Below are positions 1 through 5,188 of a DNA stretch of 5,217 bases, one piece after another (the first letter of the stretch is position 1; each line of letters opens with the position of its first letter). The translations under genes and the position numbers were made by a program. Source of the DNA: Bryobacteraceae bacterium (GTDB lineage: Bacteria > Acidobacteriota > Terriglobia > Bryobacterales > Bryobacteraceae). Location: positions 1-5,217 of the forward strand of contig JACMLA010000350.1 of the NCBI GenBank assembly GCA_014379815.1, in the 5' to 3' direction. Under the pieces are notes generated by a model that worked only from the letters and a program-made list of their open reading frames with translations, searched no databases and was not told the DNA's origin.

Positions 1-350
1 CACGCTATGGAAGCAGCTGTCCCCGCATAACTGCCAGCTAACAAAATGGCATACCCGCAAAAGCCCATCAGGAGCCCCTGCGAAAGCACTCCCCGAAGCC
101 ACGCAACGAGAAACACCGGCAAGCTCAGGGACGTACGTTGATGCCAGACGGGGAGCAGGTAGCCTCCAAACACGTCGAAAGGAAAACTAATCAGGATGTA
201 AGAGGCAAGCGCGACAGCAAGGACGAAGGGAGCTGTACGTCCAGCCAGAAATCGATGCGGGAGATCAAGCCATAGAGCCAGAACCGACAGCACAACAAAA
301 AAGCCAACATTGGAGATTCCCAGCCAAAGTCGGGCCCGGGCATAAGTCAT
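1..350 (-). CDS. Partial multi-pass membrane protein (N-terminal 116 residues)
   Basis: The reverse strand is open without a stop from an ATG at 350-348 to the window edge, giving 116 residues that begin MTYARARLWLGI; the C-terminus lies outside the window. Three hydrophobic stretches look like membrane helices: about residues 8-30, 38-58 and 88-108. Between the second and third is a short polar loop following a PFDVFGGYLLP segment. The start is supported only weakly, by an AGAAG sequence a few bases upstream; an ATG here sets the first helix right after a short basic N-terminus, as expected for an inner-membrane protein. I do not recognise the family with confidence. The YARARLWLGI opening and the PFDxxGGYLLP loop feel like a conserved family of bacterial integral membrane proteins, but no catalytic motif is visible in this part. 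It is transcribed divergently from the secreted-protein gene at 662. Confidence 0.72.
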   Translation of the reverse strand, partial: MTYARARLWLGISNVGFFVVLSVLALWLDLPHRFLAGRTAPFVLAVALASYILISFPFDVFGGYLLPVWHQRTSLSLPVFLVAWLRGVLSQGLLMGFCGYAILLAGSYAGTAASIA

Positions 351-537
351 TGGTCTTCTGGATGCCCACCCCGGGTTTCAGAGCTAATCATTAAGGCACA
401 CGTTTGTTGGAACGTACGCAGCAGGCCAAGCCGGTTCCATCGAAGCGTTCGGCTGCGCAGGAGAAGTTACAAAAGGAGACCGGGCCCGAGTCGGAGCTGT
501 TCACAAGGCTGTTGACACATGTTGGCAGCATCGGGAC

Positions 538-567
538 TCCTCGATGCGAAACTGCCACCATCGAGGA
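538..567. repeat. 9-bp perfect inverted repeat in the leader of the secreted-protein gene
   Basis: TCCTCGATG at 538-546 is exactly complementary to CATCGAGGA at 559-567, with a 12-base loop. No T-tract follows, so it does not look like an intrinsic terminator. It lies about 95 bases upstream of the ATG at 662 and could be an operator or an mRNA hairpin. A chance match of this size within a 5-kb window is also possible. Confidence 0.4.
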
Positions 568-650
568 CCGTATTCTCGCAACACCGAATAACGGCCACGC
601 CGGACCGCACCTCATCCCCGACCGAATTGTGAAACAGATACAATGTGCGT

Positions 651-655
651 GGAGG
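651..655 (+). promoter_or_regulatory. Ribosome binding site GGAGG fixing the start at 662
   Basis: GGAGG lies 6 bases before ATG 662 and 12 bases before the second ATG at 668. The spacing favours 662 and argues against the upstream TTG at 404, which would add 86 residues before a clear signal peptide. Confidence 0.7.
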
Positions 656-661
656 CTCGGA

Positions 662-2134
662 ATGGATATGCCGATCCGCTCGAGGAGCGCTGTTCTCCTG
701 ACCTGCACCCTGTTGCTGCTGACGGAAGTCCTGTCCGCACAACTGGGCGGACAGTATCCACCAGGCCAATACCCTCCAACTTATCCCGGCGACTACCCGT
801 ATCCATCCAATCGCTATCCGCAGCGCATTCCGGGCGGGCCCACAATAGGCATTCCCATCCCTGAAATCAAGCTGCCAAAGCGTGGCGGCAAAAAAGAAGA
901 CAACAAGAAAGACGCGGAGAATCGACCCGAGCCTTCCGTGCAAACCCGCACTGCCGCCGGCGCCGAACAATTGAGAGCAGTTGCCGGAATCATGCGGAGC
1001 CTAAGCGACCGCGAACTCCTGATCGAAGTGGAGCACAGCGGCGTATTCCGTTTCCGTCTGCTGACGAAATCCCGCTTTCAGGACGCGAAGGGCGAGCCGA
1101 TGCGCGACTCGCTCATCAAGCCCGGCGACGTCATCTCCGCGCAGTTCAACCCGATCGACGAAGAGACGATCGTCGTGGTGCAACTGGTAAAGGCAGGCAC
1201 GCCGGAGCAGAGAGCCGCCGCAGCAAAGCCCGTCGATCCGGCCACGGTCAAGGTTCCCGAGGGTCTGGTCTCCCAGCCTGTGCAGATGGCCGAGGCCTCA
1301 TTACGTGATGCCCCTGCTTCGCGCGACCCGGATCGGCCCATCCTGCAGCGGCGTGCCGATCCGCAGGATGTCAGTGAGACGGTTATGCCGAAGAGCGACA
1401 AGCTAATCGAGCTCGCGCGCGAGCAGGCTGCAGGCATCAACGAATCGTTGCCGAACTTCCTCGTGCGCCAGAACACGACCCGCTCTTACAGCTTCACAAC
1501 GCCTCCCGTGTGGCAGGCGCAAGACGTCGTCACTGCGGATGTGGCTTACGTGAACGGCACAGAGGAGTATCGCAATATCAATGTCAACGGCCGTCCGGCC
1601 ACCAGAGACGTGCAAAAAACCGGCTCCTGGTCAACTGGCGAGTTCGCTACGACTTTGCAGGATATCCTCTCTCCGCTAACAGGCGCTGCGTTCACCTTCC
1701 GCACTACGCAAATGGTCGGAGGACGTGAGGCAACGGTGTATGACCTCATGGTCCCGCGCAGCCGATCGCACTGGCGCATCATCGGTCCGGACGGCAAAGC
1801 GTACATACCCTCATACAAAGGTGCAATCTGGATCGACCAGCAAACCAGTCACGTGCTCCGCGTAGAGCAGTACAGTGTGTCTGTTCCTTCCGACTGCCCC
1901 TACGACACCGCAAGCTGGATCGTGGAATATGACGCCGTGAAAATAGACGGCGGCAAGTACATGCTGCCAGTAAAGGCCGAGACTGGAAGTTGCGCCAAGT
2001 CTGGCGGATGCAGCCGGAATGAAGTGATCTTTACGAATTACCGGAAGTTTTCGGCGGAATCCCAGATCAAGTACGACTTCGTTGCGAGCCGGACAACCGA
2101 AGCCGCGGCAATTGGTGTTGCCGCACGCAACTAA
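662..2134 (+). CDS. Secreted protein with Pro/Tyr/Gly-rich linker and acidobacterial-type C-terminal beta domain
   Basis: A 490-residue exported protein. Residues 1-26 form a signal peptide: MDMPIRSRS, then a leucine-rich core, then LSA with cleavage expected before Q27. Residues 27-60 are a low-complexity Gln/Pro/Tyr/Gly linker with GQYPP repeats, followed by a basic patch (KRGGKKEDNKK, 73-83). Residues about 104-178 look like a small beta-barrel domain of the DUF5666/OB kind (alternating hydrophobic strands, KPGDVISAQF). Residues about 246-472 form the main domain, with SLPNF (262-266), NVNGRPATRD (307-316), STGEF (324-328), SRSHWRI (367-373) and RNEVIF (452-457). These motifs match my memory of a family common in Acidobacteria that often resembles the LolA/lipoprotein-sorting beta fold; that fold and any lipid-binding or envelope role are inference. 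Cys412, Cys444 and Cys450 could form a disulfide in the periplasm. There is no lipobox. The gene stands alone, with divergent transcription on its left. Confidence 0.85.
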   Translation: MDMPIRSRSAVLLTCTLLLLTEVLSAQLGGQYPPGQYPPTYPGDYPYPSNRYPQRIPGGPTIGIPIPEIKLPKRGGKKEDNKKDAENRPEPSVQTRTAAGAEQLRAVAGIMRSLSDRELLIEVEHSGVFRFRLLTKSRFQDAKGEPMRDSLIKPGDVISAQFNPIDEETIVVVQLVKAGTPEQRAAAAKPVDPATVKVPEGLVSQPVQMAEASLRDAPASRDPDRPILQRRADPQDVSETVMPKSDKLIELAREQAAGINESLPNFLVRQNTTRSYSFTTPPVWQAQDVVTADVAYVNGTEEYRNINVNGRPATRDVQKTGSWSTGEFATTLQDILSPLTGAAFTFRTTQMVGGREATVYDLMVPRSRSHWRIIGPDGKAYIPSYKGAIWIDQQTSHVLRVEQYSVSVPSDCPYDTASWIVEYDAVKIDGGKYMLPVKAETGSCAKSGGCSRNEVIFTNYRKFSAESQIKYDFVASRTTEAAAIGVAARN

Positions 2135-2255
2135 CCAGCGCGTCCATCTCCTCCCGCGGGAACTGATTCAGCGCCTCGACTTTCGCCTGCTTGCGGAACG
2201 CGGGAGGCACCACCCGGAGGGCATCCTCTTTCGATCCACGTCTACGATGAGCCAT
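2067..2255 (-). CDS. Doubtful small ORF or gene remnant, 62 residues
   Basis: The reverse strand from ATG 2255-2253 encodes a basic peptide beginning MAHRRRGSKEDALRVVPP and continuing with a plausible helical segment (RKQAKVEALNQFPREEMDAL). Its first 40 codons lie in the gap between two plus-strand genes and have G/C-rich third positions like a real gene. The last 22 codons run antisense through the 3' end of the secreted-protein gene and look random in composition. No ribosome binding site is evident. It may be a truncated gene remnant whose reading frame runs on by chance, or pure coincidence. I recognise no family. Confidence 0.22.
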   Translation of the reverse strand: MAHRRRGSKEDALRVVPPAFRKQAKVEALNQFPREEMDALVSCVRQHQLPRLRLSGSQRSRT

Positions 2256-2336
2256 CCGCTATGGTCTGAGCAGTCGCTATCGCGAAGTACACAAACCTGT
2301 AGAACGACGTGTTGACACAGAGACAGTAACCATACT

Positions 2337-3536
2337 TTGCAGAGTTTCGCAGCACTTACCCGAGTTTCGCCCGCAGCCGGAGATGAGTCTGTTACGCTGC
2401 TTCCCGTGGGGTTCGCCAACCGAACATCAGGAGAACTCGAGCGGGAGTCATTCCCCTCACTCTTGGCTCGTCGCGCACCGACCCTTGAGTTTCTGAAGTG
2501 GTTTCGCGCTTATCCTGCACCCGAAGCGTTAAGCGGCCCGGAATGGATGGAACTTGTGCCGCCCGTAGCTGAAGCGGTTGCCGACCTTGCGTGGATGACG
2601 AAGCCGCATCGGGCGTCTGTCGAGCGCTGTATTCTCGATTTCGTGCAGCACGCATTTACGGTCCTGTGGCGTCCGGAGGAACATTCAGCAAGCAATGTCC
2701 GCGAAACCTTGAAGGGCTTTGTCATTTGGCTCGAATCACTGCCGGACAAAACGGTTGTGCGGTTCTGTTGGGATCTGCTGTCAAACTGTCGGTCCTTCAC
2801 GCCTGAGCCGGTCTGGTGGCTTAAACACTCCGGTAGGCTTTCGGGGGCCATTTCCTACAACTCCCTCGCCCTGGCCGTCGCGCTAGCCGATGAAGGTGAC
2901 GCCATGTACTGGTGGCCTCCGGAACGATGGTCCGTTGTCTACTGGGAGACGGGGAGCGTGCCTTACTTGGAACTGCTGAATCACTCCAGCTATCTCGTCA
3001 GGGCCTCTGCCTCTTTCGTGCTAGGCAGGGTTTTCTACGGCGTGCACACCGAAACGAGCAGCGGCAGAGCCGCTAGTCTCTCCAGCATTTTGGCGATCAT
3101 TCGGGATCGCGAGGTAATCACCGCAGGCGTCGCCGGTCCCTTCCTTCAGGGAGCAAATTGGAGCATCGAACCTGAAACATGGTCGTCATTCGGTCGCGAC
3201 TTTGATATCAAATCCTGGTTCATGGAAACACTCAGGGATAGCGCCCGCGAACCCGAGGCACCTCACCTCCAGACATTGGAGTTCTATGCCCATGAACTGT
3301 TCCACTCTGACGGGAACGCCATCCGGAAGTTCCTGCAAATGGGCAGAAGGGAACTGGCTGTGATGACTGCCACAGAAGAACCAGAAGCGATTCCCGAGCT
3401 ACTGCCCTTATTGAGGGAGATGTCGATGTCAAGCGATTTAGCAGTAGCGTCAGCCATTCGCGAGTACCTTTCAGAGGAGTTTCACCACGCCGGATTGCGA
3501 CACCTTCACGAACCAGACACTGACTCTCCGGACTAG
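2337..3536 (+). CDS. Hypothetical tryptophan-rich, HEAT-like helical protein
   Basis: The frame gives up to 399 residues from a TTG at 2337; an in-frame stop at 2313-2315 limits further extension. The start is uncertain: no strong ribosome binding site precedes TTG 2337 or GTG 2406, and the first in-frame ATG (2547) would remove a region that reads as real protein (LEFLKWF, 50-56). There is no signal peptide or membrane segment, so it should be cytoplasmic. It is rich in tryptophan (15, including WW at 160-161 and 192-193) and in amphipathic helices. Residues 209-233 (YLELLNHSSYLVRASASFVLG core) have the look of a HEAT/ARM repeat, and 350-380 (AIPELLPLLREM, then LAVASAIREYL) may be a second. 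Proteins of this shape usually act as binding scaffolds, and some are immunity proteins, but nothing here shows a partner or an enzymatic site. The acidic tail ends HEPDTDSPD. It is not obviously in an operon with either neighbour (about 200 bases on each side). Function unknown. Confidence 0.75.
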   Translation: MQSFAALTRVSPAAGDESVTLLPVGFANRTSGELERESFPSLLARRAPTLEFLKWFRAYPAPEALSGPEWMELVPPVAEAVADLAWMTKPHRASVERCILDFVQHAFTVLWRPEEHSASNVRETLKGFVIWLESLPDKTVVRFCWDLLSNCRSFTPEPVWWLKHSGRLSGAISYNSLALAVALADEGDAMYWWPPERWSVVYWETGSVPYLELLNHSSYLVRASASFVLGRVFYGVHTETSSGRAASLSSILAIIRDREVITAGVAGPFLQGANWSIEPETWSSFGRDFDIKSWFMETLRDSAREPEAPHLQTLEFYAHELFHSDGNAIRKFLQMGRRELAVMTATEEPEAIPELLPLLREMSMSSDLAVASAIREYLSEEFHHAGLRHLHEPDTDSPD

Positions 3537-3692
3537 GACTGCAAAACCGGCCGGTATTGGCGCATCGTTAAGGTGACAGCATGCGTTGCCTTTGGATCGG
3601 ATTGCCAGGCGTTGCCGAAGGCAGGCCTTGAAGTGCGGCCTCAACTCCGCGACTTGCAAGGACGTCGGCTTAACAAGCAGGTGCGCCTCAAG

Positions 3693-3730
3693 TCTTAATC
3701 CTTCTTAAGCGGTATCCTACTGAAGTAGGA
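3693..3730 (+). promoter_or_regulatory. Candidate operator of the toxin-antitoxin operon, overlapping the antitoxin ribosome binding site
   Basis: Two copies of TCTTAA start exactly 10 bases apart (3693-3698 and 3703-3708), one helical turn. Just after them, TCCTAC at 3715-3720 and GTAGGA at 3725-3730 form a perfect 6-bp inverted repeat around TGAA. The right arm contains the AGGA ribosome binding site, 7 bases before ATG 3738. Ribbon-helix-helix antitoxins usually repress their own operon by binding short repeats at this position, so an autoregulatory operator is a reasonable inference. A hairpin hiding the ribosome binding site is the alternative. No clear -35/-10 pair was found. Confidence 0.45.
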
Positions 3731-3737
3731 CACTAAT

Positions 3738-4011
3738 ATGCCGCGCGGCAACCCATCACCGAAGCTTGCAATTACCGTCGACCCCGGGGGTTCACGAAAA
3801 AATCCTCGCCGCGGCCTCCCGTGAAGGAGTGAGCGTCTCGGCCTGGATGACCAGCGCGGCCCGGGAGGTATTGCAGCGGCGGGCTGGCCTGGCGGCCATC
3901 GCTGATTGGGAAAAGCAGCACGGAGCCTTTAGCGAAGAAGAGATGGACCAGGCGCGCCGCAGTGTGGCCGTGCAATCGAGAACGTCTCGAAAGGCCCGGC
4001 GTCCAGGGTGA
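3738..4011 (+). CDS. vapB: VapB-type ribbon-helix-helix antitoxin, frameshifted
   Basis: Antitoxin of a type II pair; it should bind and neutralise the PIN toxin encoded next and repress the operon. ATG 3738 has a well-placed AGGA 7 bases upstream and opens MPRGNPSPKLAITVDP, the DNA-contacting beta strand of a ribbon-helix-helix protein. The rest of the protein (VHEKILAAASREG, then VSVSAWMTSAAREVL, then an acidic toxin-binding tail WEKQHGAFSEEEMDQAR) is in the +1 frame. The two parts join exactly if one G is removed from the five-G run at 3786-3790, giving a 90-residue protein. Read literally, the ATG frame stops at 3822-3824 after 28 residues, while the downstream frame has only a TTG at 3766 without a ribosome binding site and would lack the DNA-binding strand. 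Because the adjacent toxin is intact, a sequencing error or recoding seems more likely than true loss, but decay cannot be excluded. The RGNPSPKLAITVDP opening is typical of antitoxins I associate with Actinobacteria, hinting at horizontal transfer. Confidence 0.8.
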
Positions 4012-4388
4012 GCACCGTTGTTTACGACGCAGGCATTCTCGTCGCGGCGGACAGGAACGACCGGCGGACATGGGCAGAACACAGGGCGCGTTTGGAATTC
4101 GGCATAGTTCCGTCTGTTCCTTCGCCCGTCCTCGCCCAGGTTAGCCGGTCGCCACAGCAGGCCCAGCTCCGGCGCTTTCTGACTGGGTGTGCGGTGATTG
4201 CTGCCGGAGAAAGCGAGGCGCACGAAGCAGGACGGTTGCTGGGCAAAACCAGAACCGCAGATGTTGTTGACGCCTTTGTCGTGACAGCAGCCCTTCGCAA
4301 GAACGCAATCATTCTCACAAGCGACCCCGATGATCTAAAACGGCTGGTCAAGGCTTCTAGGCGCGAAGTCACCATCATCACGGTCTAA
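4008..4388 (+). CDS. vapC: VapC-type PIN-domain toxin (ribonuclease)
   Basis: A 126-residue PIN-domain protein, the usual VapC length. PIN toxins are Mg-dependent endoribonucleases that cleave tRNA, rRNA or mRNA; the target cannot be told from the sequence. Acidic residues in family positions are Asp7 (VVYDAGIL), Asp85 and Asp88 (TADVVDAFVV) and Asp106 (LTSDPDDL). The second conserved acidic site, often Glu in helix 2, is Gln44 here (PVLAQVSR); the PVLAQV wording is one I recall from a subfamily of VapC-like proteins, so it is probably a family feature and not a loss. The GTG start at 4008 shares four bases (GTGA) with the antitoxin stop, implying translational coupling, and no independent strong ribosome binding site is seen. 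The reading frame is intact, in contrast to the antitoxin, which makes a truly dead antitoxin hard to explain. Confidence 0.88.
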   Translation: MSTVVYDAGILVAADRNDRRTWAEHRARLEFGIVPSVPSPVLAQVSRSPQQAQLRRFLTGCAVIAAGESEAHEAGRLLGKTRTADVVDAFVVTAALRKNAIILTSDPDDLKRLVKASRREVTIITV

Positions 4389-4442
4389 CGACCAGGGCCG
4401 ATGTGGCACTCGTGAGAAGGAAGCAGCCCGCAAACTGAAAGC

Positions 4443-4939
4443 ATGATCCCGACCAGGCGAGGACTGTTCCTTCTGATCACACTTGCAGCGCTGGCCTGGT
4501 CAGATCCCATACAGTGGAGTTCCGCAAAACGTGGGTTACAGATCGGGGTCAAGGTTGTGCAGGAAGCTGGCAATGGGCGTGCTTTCGAGTTCGTGATCAA
4601 GAATCAGGGCGCCGAAAACGGCCGCATTTACCTTGCCAACGATGCATTAGGCTTAGCTCAGAACCTGCAGCTTCGCGCGCGATTCGTCAAGGCGAAGCGG
4701 TGCAGGTGTTCGATAAAGAACTCCTCGAAGCTGGCGTCACCGGTTTCATACAATCCGCACGTATCCAACTCACGCCAGGTCAGCAACGCACCTTCTCGGT
4801 TCCGTTTAAACGATTAGTTTGCGTTGTCAATCGCAGAGAGCTGCCGCTGGAAGAGATGATTAAGAGCGGTTACCTCATAAGTGCGAGCTTCACTAATTCT
4901 GGCGACGTTCTTGTTCTACCGGAGATAGCCTTGAAGTAG
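4443..4939 (+). pseudogene. Small secreted protein of unknown function, split by a one-base frameshift
   Basis: From ATG 4443 the frame encodes a signal peptide (MIPTRR, then LFLLITLAALAWS, cleavage likely near residue 20) and a mature start with beta-strand character (FEFVIKNQGAENGRIYL). After about 4674-4690 the coherent sequence continues in the -1 frame as QGEAVQVFDKELLEAGVTG, then QLTPGQQRTFSVPF, ending SGDVLVLPEIALK at the stop 4937-4939. Adding one base in this interval restores a 165-residue protein. Read literally, the first frame ends at 4815-4817 after 124 residues with a basic, serine-rich tail that looks non-native. The repaired protein resembles a single immunoglobulin-like beta sandwich exported to the envelope; I do not recognise the family. 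The ribosome binding site is poor (GAAAG directly before the ATG). It may be a sequencing error in the GC-alternating run at 4674-4680 or a real mutation. Confidence 0.65.
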
Positions 4940-4957
4940 TCACGAGGTGCGTTTCGG

Positions 4958-4982
4958 GACACGGGCCGCCGGCATCGGTGTC
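4958..4982 (+). terminator. Weak hairpin after the small secreted-protein gene
   Basis: GACAC (4958-4962) pairs with GTGTC (4978-4982), and GCC (4965-4967) can pair with GGC (4971-4973) inside, with an internal loop. It lies 18 bases after the stop at 4939, a normal terminator place, but no T-tract follows, so the call is weak. Confidence 0.2.
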
Positions 4983-5001
4983 TTCACTCCATCGAACCTG
5001 G

Positions 5002-5101
5002 AATCCCAAAAAACACCCCAAATCCACCCCGCCCAAAACCTGTTGACGCGCTCGTTTTAGCCACTTTCATTGGCAATTCCACCAATCTGCACCCAAAAAG
5101 C
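5002..5101 (+). other. Non-coding A/C-rich leader segment
   Basis: Positions 5002-5041 contain a single G in 40 bases on this strand, with repeated runs of C and A, which is unlike the surrounding coding DNA. It is followed by TTGACG at 5043-5048 and a small inverted repeat, ATTGG (5070-5074) with CCAAT (5082-5086). No ORF is credible here. Such unstructured, G-poor RNA could be part of a long 5' leader of the next gene. Confidence 0.3.
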
Positions 5102-5121
5102 TTGACATCCCGTGCTCTAAT
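5102..5121 (+). promoter_or_regulatory. Possible promoter elements before the last gene
   Basis: TTGACA at 5102-5107 is a perfect -35 hexamer, and TGCTCTAAT at 5113-5121 matches an extended -10 element (TGn plus TCTAAT, 5 of 6). They are only 8 bases apart and cannot act together as a normal sigma-70 promoter. If the extended -10 works alone, the transcript would begin near 5128 with the hairpin at its 5' end; if the promoter is further upstream, this segment is part of the structured leader. Confidence 0.25.
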
Positions 5122-5130
5122 GACACGGTG

Positions 5131-5173
5131 GGGCGCCCACGGACAAGATCCGTGCCGGCGCCCTTTTCTTTTT
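5131..5173 (+). terminator. Strong intrinsic terminator or attenuator hairpin directly upstream of a start codon
   Basis: GGGCGCC at 5131-5137 pairs with GGCGCCC at 5157-5163, and CACGGA at 5138-5143 pairs with TCCGTG at 5149-5154. This gives 13 pairs, a CC bulge on the 3' side at 5155-5156 and a CAAGA loop. TTTTCTTTTT follows at 5164-5173. This is a textbook Rho-independent terminator, yet it ends one base before the GGAGG of the next gene. It may end upstream transcription, or act as a leader attenuator for the gene at 5189, because CACGG also occurs at 5124-5128 and CCGTG at 5110-5114 and these can compete for the same arms. Confidence 0.75.
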
Positions 5174-5178
5174 GGAGG
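5174..5178 (+). promoter_or_regulatory. Ribosome binding site GGAGG of the last gene
   Basis: GGAGG abuts the T-tract of the preceding hairpin and lies 10 bases before ATG 5189, a slightly long but workable spacing. Its position makes access by ribosomes sensitive to the folding of the leader. Confidence 0.65.
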
Positions 5179-5188
5179 TCCTTACATC

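Larger units (their letters stand above)
351..661. other. Divergent intergenic region, 311 bases
   Basis: This stretch separates the minus-strand membrane gene from the plus-strand secreted-protein gene and should hold both promoters. The plus frame of the downstream gene happens to stay open back to a TTG at 404, but that extension has no ribosome binding site and would bury the signal peptide, so I treat it as non-coding. A TTGACA at 512-517 matches a sigma-70 -35 box, but no convincing -10 box follows at 16-18 bases. A TACAAT at 639-644 is too close to the ribosome binding site at 651 to be a normal -10 box. The clearest structure is the inverted repeat at 538-567, listed separately. Confidence 0.5.

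Noticed and set aside
404..661. TTG start at 404 for the secreted protein (576 residues)
   Set aside because: No ribosome binding site; it would place 86 residues before an obvious signal peptide, whereas ATG 662 has GGAGG at the right spacing.
467..970. Minus-strand 167-residue ORF
   Set aside because: It lies antisense over the start of the secreted-protein gene and has an incoherent, Cys/Arg/Ser-rich translation; a shadow of the coding strand.
1078..1476. Minus-strand 132-residue ORF
   Set aside because: Antisense inside the well-supported secreted-protein gene; its serine-rich translation mirrors the codon bias of the plus strand.
2152..2161. Palindrome TCCCGCGGGA after the secreted-protein gene as a terminator
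   Set aside because: No loop, no T-tract; not enough to call a terminator.
3546..3555. Palindrome ACCGGCCGGT after the HEAT-like gene as a terminator
   Set aside because: Ten-base perfect palindrome but no loop and no T-tract; short GC palindromes are common in such DNA.
3587..3623. Hairpin TGCCTTTGG / CCGAAGGCA with a 19-base loop in the gap before the antitoxin
   Set aside because: The large loop, a G-T pair and no T-tract or neighbouring signal make it likely to be chance.
3766..3768. TTG as the true start of the antitoxin
   Set aside because: No ribosome binding site, and it would remove the beta strand that binds DNA; ATG 3738 in the other frame has both a ribosome binding site and the expected N-terminus.
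3792..4223. Minus-strand 143-residue ORF
   Set aside because: Antisense across the toxin-antitoxin pair, whose plus-strand products have recognisable motifs.
4022..4381. Minus-strand 119-residue ORF
   Set aside because: Antisense to the PIN-domain toxin and low in complexity; no independent support.
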